From positions 1 to 30,263 of the forward strand of contig JBLHXN010000033.1 of assembly GCA_047630355.1 (NCBI GenBank): DNA of 30,263 bases, in the 5' to 3' direction. Under the pieces are notes generated by a model that worked only from the letters and a program-made list of their open reading frames with translations, was not told the origin of the DNA and did not search any database. Below, in pieces: positions 1 through 7,486 of the stretch. The translations under genes and the position numbers were made by a program. Position 1 is the stretch's first letter. Each line of letters opens with the position of its first letter. The stretch comes from JANQUM01 sp047630355. GTDB taxonomy: Bacteria; Bacteroidota; Bacteroidia; Cytophagales; Spirosomataceae.

Positions 1-276
1 TTGTAAATAATTAGCAAAATCTAACGTATTCCGTGCCTGCATACTTTTTGTGCCATATTTAGTGACTGCATTCTTCGATACCTTCAAATATTTGGAGGTG
101 GAGTCGGTATTGTTTCGACTATAAAATTTAACTATATCAAGAGAAAGCTGAGCTTTTTCTAAGGAAGGTAATTGAATATAAAAAGCTGATTTCAGAGAAT
201 CTATGTTGCTCTGGTTTTGGGCAAAAAGCAACCCATGATTAAATAAAAATAAAAGAAGCCACGGATTAAATCTCAT
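1..276 (-). CDS. TPR/LuxR-type membrane regulator, N-terminal part (cut by window edge)
   Basis: The 92 visible codons run open from an ATG at 276 to the window edge. They start with a signal peptide (MRFNPWLLLFLFNHGLLFA, then QNQ) and continue with NIDSLKSAF, KAQLSLDIVKFYSR, NNTDSTSKYLKVSKNAV and ARNTLDFANYL. This aligns without large gaps to the start of the complete regulator at 7478-9142 (INADSLKNIF, RTSAAVQISKHYNR, NIDSNAKYLAISKRLV, ARHYLNQGNYF), so I read it as a paralogue. By that analogy the missing part should hold TPRs, one membrane helix, a coiled coil and a LuxR-type helix-turn-helix. It lies 137 nt downstream of the small coiled-coil gene at 414-572, an arrangement repeated at 9165-9326. 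The paralogy is seen in the sequence; the full architecture is inferred. Confidence 0.75.
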   Translation of the reverse strand, partial: MRFNPWLLLFLFNHGLLFAQNQSNIDSLKSAFYIQLPSLEKAQLSLDIVKFYSRNNTDSTSKYLKVSKNAVTKYGTKSMQARNTLDFANYLQ

Positions 277-413
277 GATTGCTAAAAGAAATATGTTGGT
301 TCAATTTTATGTAAGGTCATCTTTCTTAATCAACTATTTCAGAATTAACATCGAAATGATTTCGTTTGGTTAATAAAACAGCTTTTTAATGACACTTAAA
401 TAATCTGAACGGC

Positions 414-572
414 TTATAGTTCTTCATTATTAATAATCTTGGTTTTTAGCTTTTCAAAATGGCCCGCAATTTCCTCCTTCAAAATTTCCATTTCAGCCAT
501 AATATCCTGCTGCAAAAGGATTTTTTTCACGTATTTTTTTTTTGGTTTCCTTTTTTTTCTATTACTGTTCAT
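414..572 (-). CDS. Small charged coiled-coil protein (52 aa), copy 1
   Basis: This short protein is not one I recognise from a named family. It has a very basic N-terminus (NSNRKKRKPKKKYVKK) followed by an amphipathic, probably coiled-coil half (EMEILKEEIAGHFEKLKTKI). I chose the ATG at 572 because its length and C-terminal half then match the 53-aa protein at 9165-9326: nine of 24 aligned residues are identical, in a D...E...LK.EI..HF......I pattern. Both genes lie just upstream of a TPR/LuxR regulator gene and downstream of the same direct-repeat promoter motif, which is the strongest argument that they are real. No signal peptide or membrane helix is visible from this start. A longer start at 638 is possible but would place the promoter motif inside the gene. 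Confidence 0.6.
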   Translation of the reverse strand: MNSNRKKRKPKKKYVKKILLQQDIMAEMEILKEEIAGHFEKLKTKIINNEEL

Positions 573-631
573 TCGAAAATTGATTTCGGGCAATAGTAAG
601 CAAAAGAAAAGAATAACCTCATCCTTTTGAT

Positions 632-649
632 GGGACAAAGTGTGGACAA
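632..649 (-). promoter_or_regulatory. Direct-repeat operator or promoter motif, site A
   Basis: On the minus strand two TTGTC-type half-sites occur: TTGTCCAC (649-642) and TTGTCCC (638-632), exactly 11 bp apart. Sites B (7363-7381) and C (9392-9410) have the same half-site and period. The proximal half-site begins 66 bp upstream of the start codon at 572 and lies downstream of the terminator at 705-738, where a promoter is expected. The binding protein is unknown; the LuxR-type or LytTR proteins encoded here are candidates. Confidence 0.5.
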
Positions 650-704
650 ACCAATAAAAGTGATGTTTTACCGCTCAGGATTATCAGGAAAGTATGCCAA
701 AACA

Positions 705-738
705 AACCCGCCGACTGAAGGGTATCAATCGGCGGGTT
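705..738 (-). terminator. Terminator of the giant secreted-protein gene
   Basis: A perfect 10-bp GC-rich stem (AACCCGCCGA / TCGGCGGGTT) with a 14-nt loop lies 31 nt beyond the stop codon of the gene at 769-6852. It is followed on the minus strand by the T-rich run TTTGTTTTGG. This fits a rho-independent terminator. Confidence 0.8.
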
Positions 739-768
739 AAAACAAAATTTAGTGGTCTGTGTTTAAAG

Positions 769-3700
769 TTATTCCAAAATAACAATCCGATGGACATACG
801 TTATAAAATCACCCTTAACAGAAAGGTAATAAACCCCCGCCGAGAGTTCAGCAGTATTGATGATTACCTCGTTTTCACCAGACTTATATACACCGTTATA
901 ATTTTTAATGTGTGCGGCATAGGTATCCAATAAGGTAACTCGGAGTTGCTGTTCAATCGGATTATCAAACTTGAGAATCAATTCGCCGTCAGTTCCTAAC
1001 GCCTCCGCCATCGCCAACACATCATTAAATGATTGTTTAGCTTTCCCGGATTCGCTGACACTTGGTGCTTGGTTTACATTGAATGCTGAAGCAGCTACGT
1101 TGGGGCAGTCTTCAATGGAAGCCGTAAATATTGCTCCGTTATCTACACTAAAACCGGGTTTGAGTAATACAGATTTCTCGCCTTTGAAAATTACGGTAGT
1201 TGGCGTTGCCACATCTCCGTCTGATTCCAGCATCAACTTGTGGTAGGTGTCCGGGGTTATGCTCGTGCCACCGCTGTTATTTGCGAGCGTAAACACTTGC
1301 CCGTTGTTTTGGCAATTATCATCGGTATCATCATTTTTGATCAGTAGTTCAATAACATTGTTTACCCCAATGTTATAATCGCCACCGTTTACGACGCTCA
1401 GTAGGACATTTTCGTCTGCTTCTTGCTTTGTGTCAACAATCGGGTCAATATATAGCTTTGCCGAAGTTTGCCCTTTGATGATTTTAATAACACCTTTATT
1501 TCCTATAAATGTGTGTTGACCACTCAGGGTATAGTCGCTGCCTAAAAAGGCGGTACCTGCCAACACGAAGTTTATCGTCACATCATTGGTGTCAGGTTGA
1601 GCAAGGGTAAAGTTCAGCGTTAACTTCCCATTGGCATCTTCAAACATTTCCGTATTTACGCTGGAGGTTGAGTTTTTGCCGCTGGTCCCTTCGTCTTTGG
1701 CTTGTTGAGCTTCAGCAGCAGTCAACGTAATCGGGGTTGAGGTTACGTTCGCCAGAAAAGCATTGGCGTTAAGTTCAGGGTTTCCAACTCTGAATTCCCA
1801 AGAGAAGTTTGTATTGGCTAAATTTCCGTGAACATCGCTGATATTTATTAAGGAAACAGCAACACTATCCCCCAGTCCGGTAATGGGTGCGTTCGGAATG
1901 ATGATTATCTTATTTTCGTAGCAACCCAGTGTAGCCGGAATTGCCGTACCGTTAGACATCCGTGTCAGTGTAAAATTGGAACTGTTGAAGTCTTCGCAGT
2001 TCAGATCTTCGTTGAACGACTGCGAGATTTCATCCCCCAAAGAATAGAAGAAATCCGTAGGTTGGGCAGAGCCGTACTTTAACGGTCCTTTGCGATCCCA
2101 AGTGCCTACTTTTACATCGGAGTACAGGCTTTTTGCCCCGTTTCTAACCTTCAACCTCAACTTGTATTTTCCATCGGCAGGTATGTTGTAGAGCCAATCA
2201 GATGTCATATTATTAGCAGCCAGGTTCACTTTTTGAATAGTTTTGGCAACTATCCAAGTGCCTGAATTCAACGCTGCGTACTCCAATTGTATATCTGTCA
2301 GCAGGTTTAGGTCATAGCCACTCATGGTGTAGCTCAGACTTGCGGGTGAATTAGAGTTTACCGAAAAATCATCCTCTGGAAAAGTGAGTTGGACGCTACT
2401 AATATCTTCGTCAAATTTTGCTTTAATTTTTACCTCGAAAAGTTGGTCAGCATCCAATGAACTACCACCACTGTTACAAGCATCATAGGCTTTGAACACC
2501 AGAATAGCGTTGGCTTGGTTTGGGCTAAATCTTGAGATGAGTGTTTCGTACTGATTAGCTCCCTGAGAAGCAATATTGGCACTAAAAGGTCCGATTCCGG
2601 CTCCGGCGATATTTACATTTGCCGCTCCTGTAGAGGCTCCCGGATCATACTTCAAGAAATAATTCCTTGCTTCCAGGCTCTCACTTTCGTTTCTGAGTGT
2701 CAGAAAAGCGGAGTGCGTTTGTCCTGACAAGACCGTAATATCGTCATCATCTACTGTTAGCAAAGGTACATCTCTTTTTTTGGTATTTTCTTCGTGGGGG
2801 CAGCTTGTTTCTCCGGCAATGAGGTCAAAAACCGGCGTACCCATTACGGGGTCTGATTTGACATTTAACGAAAACTTATCACCTACTTCGGGGCCATCTA
2901 ATAACACAAAGCCCGTGATAGTTTCCCGCATCGTGGTATTGGTGGTGGTATTTCCTCTTGCCATTCGTAGAGAGATTGTTCCGCCCTCGCTTAATCCGCT
3001 TCCACCCAGTTCCATACCAATTTCAGCCGCGAGTGAGCTATCCGTCTCCATTTCAAATTCCGTGTACTCTATTTTGGAGACGGCTGTACTCACGGTATTT
3101 CTCTGTTCTCCGTTTCCACTGTCAAACGAGCGATTATACTGATGCTTTGCCTCGGCTTTTAACTTGGTGTTATAGTCCAGCACGTCCTGCCAAATGTTAA
3201 TCTGGTTCTGCCATTTACGTTTATCATTTGCACTTGTAGAAGGTTGATCCCGCAGGGTTTCGAGGTCGGGCATGACATCCGTTGTAATTTGGTATTCTGT
3301 GTAAGCGTATTCAGTTTCAAATCCGTCAGGTGCTATAATAAGATTCTTACTTGACGTGAATCCGCAATCTTCAAACTTGATTTCGATAACCGCCGCCTGC
3401 AAGAAGTTGATTGCTCCGCCGTAGTAAACATCTCCCTGATCTCCGGGAATACCCGCCGAGGAGGTAGAATAATATTGGCTGTTTGAAAAAGAAGTGATGG
3501 CTTCGGTTGAGCTGCTGTTTGTCGAAGTTACCGCAAAAGAGCCTTTGATATTACCCCAGAAGGCACTTTCGTAAGATACTCCTAAGCCTGCTTCAAACTT
3601 GGCCCCCAATTTAACATCTATCCAAACATCTTTAGCGTTTGTCCGCTTTGTTGAAAAACTCGTGGCAATTTCTGTAACGGTATTGGCTTCCCTAAAGCTA

Positions 3701-6700
3701 TAACTTTGACTACCAGGCGGATCACGAAGTATGAGGAAGGGAAGCTCGGGGGAAGTTGTTACAAAATCATTTCCGTAAATCTTGGAACCGAGAATAACGG
3801 GCGTAACATCGTTTTTGCTCGCATTACCACCCGGACGGCCGTATTTATCATCAAAATCAAGGTTGAATTGCTTCGAGTAATCGCCGCTCGTGGTTGGCTC
3901 ACCAGGAATTACGTTGAAATTGACGAATCCGTCGTTGATAATCAGAGTAGTATCTTTGATAGCACTCCCGCTCGTAACGTTAGACGATACCCGTAGTGGC
4001 GTACCACTTTCAGCCGGACATCCAAAAACATTATTGCCTTGATAAAACACGGGTTTTTCGGGATCGCCCTGAAAAACACCGAGTTTGATTATTGTTGGTA
4101 TTCCTTGGTCTAACAAAGGGAATAACTTGAGAGTGGGTGAGCACGTTGGCCCGTCAAACTCAATAACGGCAATTTGTGGTTTTTCGTGGAAAGTCAAATT
4201 GAAGGTAGAATCCGCCACCGAAAGGTCTTTTCGCATCGTATCGGCAGGGAAGAAAGTAGTATTCCCAAAAAACTGGTTTACAATCTCGTCTTGATTGTAC
4301 AGTGGTACTGCATTGGCATTTTCTGGTATTTCAATAATATCTTCCACCGTTACGGTATAAGTTGACGCAGGAAGCTGAGTTATGTAATAGCCTGAACTCA
4401 CGTTTGCCGTATCTCTTCTGATGAAATTTCCGGCAACGTAGGAGTTCCCACTCTTTATTTGTTGGGTAAATTGCAGCACCGCCCGCCCAATGTATTGGTC
4501 GCAATCGGCCTTTACCAACCCCGAAATAACATTGGTGGTTGTATCCGAAAAATTGACGTGTTGAATCGCCGTTTCTACTCCTATCCCCATACCGACATCC
4601 ACGATGGAGTCTGCTTTGACGAAGAAGTGATTTTTGTATCTTGGAATGACTTTATAGTAGCCTTGCTCGTTGAGGGTAATAGAGTATTTGCCATCAGCCC
4701 CCGTTTTGAAGGCTCCGGCAATGATGGAATCAGCTTCGGCGTAGGTAAAGAGATTGGCGTTGTTATAAACACCCTTATAAACCTTGAAAGCCACATCTTT
4801 CAATGCCATGGAATCAGGATTTGAAACACTTGCATCGGTGCAAGTAGTGCAGATTTGGTTTATCTTCCCCTCGACACTAAATACGGTTAAATCTTTAAAG
4901 TTAGCCGTTTGGGTTTTTACGTTGTTGGTGAGTATTTTATCAAGCGAGGCAAAATCAAACACGTGGTCGCCTTTTGAGGGGCTCACTACAAAAGTTGCTT
5001 GTGCCCCAGTCACTTCGGGGCCAAAGTACAACCCTTCCAGGGTGTAGGTTCCGTCGCTAGCCGTTACGGTAGAATATTCTTTATTCGCCAAACCACCGGG
5101 TACGGCTTGCACTCGCCGAGCCGTGATGGTCACGCCCGCCACGGGTGCTCCCTTATCACTGGTAACGGTGCCGCTGATTACACCGCTCGGATCTTGAACG
5201 GCAACCGTAACTTCATTTGAATAAGCATAGATATCGTCTTCGAGGCCAGGACAACTACTATTCGTTGTTCTGCGGTAGATAGCTGTTTCTATTAATTCAG
5301 GCATGACGTAGTTTAACGTGTTCTCGGTTGGAGTTATGGGCTGAAAACTACTTTGTCCAACTTTTTTCTCCCAAGAATACACCGGAGCGGGTTGAGCCAC
5401 ACCGGGCGAGCTGGAGATGAGGAACTGCTGATATTCCTGCGGTAACGGTACTGTGGTAGATGCTCCTATGGTTCCGCCAGAAGTTACATTGGCAGGGCGT
5501 GCCGTAACCGTAACCACGTTGCTATAAGCGGTGTTACCTCCGGCAGTTGCAGCTCTTCTGAAAAGAACGATGCTATAATTTTCCATTTTGCCCGTTTTAC
5601 TCTGACTTCCTGTTTCATCAGTATCACCAATACTAAACCAACTCGCTCCGTTATTATTGCTTCGTTGCCAGTTGTACGTAATAGGAAAATCCAAGCTTGA
5701 TGAAGCAAAAGTCAAGTTAGGAATCCAATCAATATTAGGGCTATTGGAATTTGTTCCCGGACACTCCTGACGGGTTGTTACCAATGTGAAAGGAGATTCG
5801 GCATCCAGCGTAATTTGACCCGGATTGGGAAGTAAATCCGAATAAGTAAGGTAAAGGCCAAAATCACCTACATCGCTTGCCGATTTCCCTTCAACCACCA
5901 CAATATAAGTTCCGGCTACTAACTCTTTAACGATTCTACTGTAAATTCCACTTCCGTTATCATCATGTGCTATTACCGATGTACCACTACTATTAAGCAG
6001 GTGTAAATGGGTGTCAAAATCTGTATTATATTGCGTGGTGAGCGTAACTGTCATTGCGTGTGGAACCACAAATTTATACGTTACGGTTCTTCCATCATTA
6101 AAAAAACCACCGTTCCAATCGTCGAAATAACCTAAATTAGCGTTTGCCCCTACCGGTGCTCCTCTGTTAGAGTTTTTGTTGTATTTTGAAGTTCCGGGAG
6201 TTAAAGTTCCAAAATCTAATGGGCTATCCCAGCGACCATTGGTGTATCTCCACCCGTACCGCATTTTAAATTTAGAATTATTGCCAGGTATATCAATAGT
6301 TGCTAAATTCCAATTTGACGACGTACCTGATTTACCGTTATAATAGTTCGACCACCATGCTTGAGCATCATCCGTGCAGTAGTCTTGACCGCAGTTAATT
6401 AATTGACATCGTGCGTTATTTGTTGGTTCGTCCCAATCAGTTTCCCAACTCATTACTGACCAATCAAATCTGCCCGTTGAGCTATTAGTAATCAAACCCA
6501 TACTATTGTACGGGTACTCGTCCCCCCATACATCTACCAAAGTAGGTGGGTTTGCAATACAAGCAATATTAGAATTCAACAAAACCAAATGGCTGGTACT
6601 GTACGCGGTATTCAAAAGAAGGGTAGCTGCATTATCTGTATCCTCAGCAATTTTACCAATGAATGTAGGATTGGACCCGCCACCGGCAGTTTCAGCACTA

Positions 6701-6852
6701 ATCCGACCGTAGCCTTGAAAAAGTATTGCTTGCATATTGATATTACCATTGGTAACGTCCTGCTGTTGTGCAAAGAGCTGGTTAAAATGGGATTCGGTAA
6801 ACAGTAGTAGGAGTATTATCCCTAATGTTCTGAATAGTAGATTTTTTTTCAT
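769..6852 (-). CDS. Giant secreted multidomain surface protein with T9SS C-terminal domain (2027 aa)
   Basis: The protein starts with a signal peptide (cleavage near A28, LFA-QQQ). Going along it I see an N-terminal region rich in W, G and N, and a pre-peptidase C-terminal-like beta domain (about 252-335, with FDTHLHLLN and HDDNG). Two similar Ig-like modules follow (about 345-550, each with an [NS]W[QE]..... strand and a late C). Next come carboxypeptidase-regulatory-like folds (about 554-640, SGVISGTVTSDKGAPVAGV; weaker ones near 655 and 770). The central stretch of about 900-1580 I cannot assign; it is Ser/Thr-rich with GDQGDVYYGGAINF near 1135. Then come an Ig-like segment (about 1590-1690), a Calx-beta-like domain (about 1700-1848), a LKPGF...G..F.A.I..C module (about 1892-1916) and a type A T9SS sorting domain (about 1955-2027, ELSAGVYYLSVKG...HRIVILE). 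It is probably exported and surface-anchored or released. A LytTR gene lies just upstream. No catalytic motif was recognised. Confidence 0.9.
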   Translation of the reverse strand: MKKNLLFRTLGIILLLLFTESHFNQLFAQQQDVTNGNINMQAILFQGYGRISAETAGGGSNPTFIGKIAEDTDNAATLLLNTAYSTSHLVLLNSNIACIANPPTLVDVWGDEYPYNSMGLITNSSTGRFDWSVMSWETDWDEPTNNARCQLINCGQDYCTDDAQAWWSNYYNGKSGTSSNWNLATIDIPGNNSKFKMRYGWRYTNGRWDSPLDFGTLTPGTSKYNKNSNRGAPVGANANLGYFDDWNGGFFNDGRTVTYKFVVPHAMTVTLTTQYNTDFDTHLHLLNSSGTSVIAHDDNGSGIYSRIVKELVAGTYIVVVEGKSASDVGDFGLYLTYSDLLPNPGQITLDAESPFTLVTTRQECPGTNSNSPNIDWIPNLTFASSSLDFPITYNWQRSNNNGASWFSIGDTDETGSQSKTGKMENYSIVLFRRAATAGGNTAYSNVVTVTARPANVTSGGTIGASTTVPLPQEYQQFLISSSPGVAQPAPVYSWEKKVGQSSFQPITPTENTLNYVMPELIETAIYRRTTNSSCPGLEDDIYAYSNEVTVAVQDPSGVISGTVTSDKGAPVAGVTITARRVQAVPGGLANKEYSTVTASDGTYTLEGLYFGPEVTGAQATFVVSPSKGDHVFDFASLDKILTNNVKTQTANFKDLTVFSVEGKINQICTTCTDASVSNPDSMALKDVAFKVYKGVYNNANLFTYAEADSIIAGAFKTGADGKYSITLNEQGYYKVIPRYKNHFFVKADSIVDVGMGIGVETAIQHVNFSDTTTNVISGLVKADCDQYIGRAVLQFTQQIKSGNSYVAGNFIRRDTANVSSGYYITQLPASTYTVTVEDIIEIPENANAVPLYNQDEIVNQFFGNTTFFPADTMRKDLSVADSTFNLTFHEKPQIAVIEFDGPTCSPTLKLFPLLDQGIPTIIKLGVFQGDPEKPVFYQGNNVFGCPAESGTPLRVSSNVTSGSAIKDTTLIINDGFVNFNVIPGEPTTSGDYSKQFNLDFDDKYGRPGGNASKNDVTPVILGSKIYGNDFVTTSPELPFLILRDPPGSQSYSFREANTVTEIATSFSTKRTNAKDVWIDVKLGAKFEAGLGVSYESAFWGNIKGSFAVTSTNSSSTEAITSFSNSQYYSTSSAGIPGDQGDVYYGGAINFLQAAVIEIKFEDCGFTSSKNLIIAPDGFETEYAYTEYQITTDVMPDLETLRDQPSTSANDKRKWQNQINIWQDVLDYNTKLKAEAKHQYNRSFDSGNGEQRNTVSTAVSKIEYTEFEMETDSSLAAEIGMELGGSGLSEGGTISLRMARGNTTTNTTMRETITGFVLLDGPEVGDKFSLNVKSDPVMGTPVFDLIAGETSCPHEENTKKRDVPLLTVDDDDITVLSGQTHSAFLTLRNESESLEARNYFLKYDPGASTGAANVNIAGAGIGPFSANIASQGANQYETLISRFSPNQANAILVFKAYDACNSGGSSLDADQLFEVKIKAKFDEDISSVQLTFPEDDFSVNSNSPASLSYTMSGYDLNLLTDIQLEYAALNSGTWIVAKTIQKVNLAANNMTSDWLYNIPADGKYKLRLKVRNGAKSLYSDVKVGTWDRKGPLKYGSAQPTDFFYSLGDEISQSFNEDLNCEDFNSSNFTLTRMSNGTAIPATLGCYENKIIIIPNAPITGLGDSVAVSLINISDVHGNLANTNFSWEFRVGNPELNANAFLANVTSTPITLTAAEAQQAKDEGTSGKNSTSSVNTEMFEDANGKLTLNFTLAQPDTNDVTINFVLAGTAFLGSDYTLSGQHTFIGNKGVIKIIKGQTSAKLYIDPIVDTKQEADENVLLSVVNGGDYNIGVNNVIELLIKNDDTDDNCQNNGQVFTLANNSGGTSITPDTYHKLMLESDGDVATPTTVIFKGEKSVLLKPGFSVDNGAIFTASIEDCPNVAASAFNVNQAPSVSESGKAKQSFNDVLAMAEALGTDGELILKFDNPIEQQLRVTLLDTYAAHIKNYNGVYKSGENEVIINTAELSAGVYYLSVKGDFITYVHRIVILE

Positions 6853-6864
6853 ATCAATGAAGTG

Positions 6865-6954
6865 TTAAAGGTTGAGATAGGTATAATTGGAAGATGCTTG
6901 GAACCAGGCTATTTGTTCTGGTTTTATTTCGCTGAATATTTTAAGAGTTTTCAT
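6865..6954 (-). pseudogene. 29-codon remnant of a second LytTR gene
   Basis: This micro-ORF reads MKTLKIFSEI KPEQIAWFQ ASSNYTYLNL and then stops. Fourteen of its 29 residues are identical to the first 29 of the LytTR protein encoded immediately upstream (MKKPKILLDL... ASSNYTILNL), including the motif ASSNYT.LNL. The homology stops at the TAA; the following bases do not continue it. It starts 5 nt after the LytTR stop codon, and its own stop lies 12 nt before the giant gene's ATG. It is therefore either the 5' scar of a tandem LytTR duplicate whose remainder was replaced by the giant gene, or a short translated leader. A functional micropeptide cannot be excluded. Confidence 0.65.
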
Positions 6955-6959
6955 GGCAT

Positions 6960-7295
6960 TTAGCTTTTATAGTGAGAATTAGATAGGTTAGGATATTGGT
7001 TGATAAGCACAGCTTTGCGGCGGCGGGGAATCAGGATTTCCGTATTGTTTTTGAGGTGAATGTAAACTCCATCTTCCCTTTCGGTAATACCAGAAATAAA
7101 TGCTCTGTTGACGAGATTCGAACGGTCAATTCGCACGAAAGAATTTCTGGCAAAAAGTGTTTCAAATACCTTGAGGTTATAACTTGAAATGAGCCGCTTA
7201 CCACCCACTAAATTCAGGATGGTATAATTAGAAGATGCCTTTAAATGGAAGATGTTCTTGCTGCTTAAGTCTAGTAAGATTTTGGGTTTCTTCAT
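6960..7295 (-). CDS. Stand-alone LytTR-type DNA-binding regulator (111 aa)
   Basis: The whole protein is one LytTR domain. It has the early strand pair (IFHLKASSNYTILNL), the central FVRIDRSNLVNRAFISGI segment that resembles the F.R.H.S.LVN......I signature, and the closing strand-turn-helix with basic IPRRRKAVLI. There is no receiver or membrane domain, so it is not a classical response regulator. I chose the ATG at 7295; an upstream TTG at 7370 would put the direct-repeat promoter motif inside the gene and add an unlikely F/V-rich leader. The gene is first in a tight minus-strand unit with a LytTR remnant (5-nt gap) and the giant secreted-protein gene, which suggests it controls that gene. 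This regulatory link is an inference from position. Confidence 0.85.
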   Translation of the reverse strand: MKKPKILLDLSSKNIFHLKASSNYTILNLVGGKRLISSYNLKVFETLFARNSFVRIDRSNLVNRAFISGITEREDGVYIHLKNNTEILIPRRRKAVLINQYPNLSNSHYKS

Positions 7296-7362
7296 TTCAC
7301 TGATGGCTTTTTTTGCATTTTGCCAAATACTAAAAACAAAAACAAAAAAACAAAAAATAAGG

Positions 7363-7381
7363 GTAGACAAAAGGTAGACAA
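7363..7381 (-). promoter_or_regulatory. Direct-repeat operator or promoter motif, site B
   Basis: Two identical half-sites TTGTCTAC lie at 7381-7374 and 7370-7363 on the minus strand, 11 bp apart. The proximal one begins 75 bp upstream of the LytTR start codon. The site lies directly after the terminator of the preceding gene, so it probably belongs to the promoter of the LytTR-giant protein unit. Sites A and C share it. Confidence 0.55.
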
Positions 7382-7390
7382 GACAAAAAA

Positions 7391-7414
7391 GGCTCCGTAC
7401 GTGTGCACAGAACC
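7391..7414 (-). terminator. Terminator of the complete TPR/LuxR regulator gene
   Basis: On the minus strand GGTTCTGTGC and GTACGGAGCC pair over 10 positions, allowing G-U pairs, around a 4-nt loop. TTTTTTG follows at once. It lies 64 nt past the stop codon at 7478. Confidence 0.75.
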
Positions 7415-7416
7415 AC

Positions 7417-7486
7417 TTTTGAGGTGTTAAACGAGAAGTAAATTAGGTAAATTTTGAGGTATTAAACGAGAAGCAGATTAGATAAA
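7417..7486. repeat. 35-bp tandem duplication at the 3' end of the regulator gene
   Basis: 7417-7451 and 7452-7486 are two adjacent 35-bp copies that match at 31 positions; both begin TTTTGAGGT and contain TTAAACGAGAAG. The second copy contains the stop codon and last codons of the regulator gene (7478-9142), so the first copy looks like a duplicated gene tail between stop codon and terminator. Confidence 0.85.

Noticed and set aside
694..6807. Several open reading frames on the plus strand opposite the giant gene, for example 4459-4824 and 2780-3142
   Set aside because: They overlap a 2027-codon gene with clear domains on the other strand, and their translations show no recognisable motif or start context. 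They are shadow frames.
6963..7370. LytTR gene starting at a TTG at 7370 (136 aa)
   Set aside because: The added N-terminus (F/V-rich) has no homologue pattern, and this start would put the direct-repeat motif inside the coding region; the ATG at 7295 gives a normal LytTR domain.
7360..7400. Classical LytTR binding-site repeats in the LytTR promoter region
   Set aside because: The 11-bp period and TTGTCYAC half-site do not match the usual LytTR site consensus closely enough to assign the binding protein; I report the motif without naming its binder.
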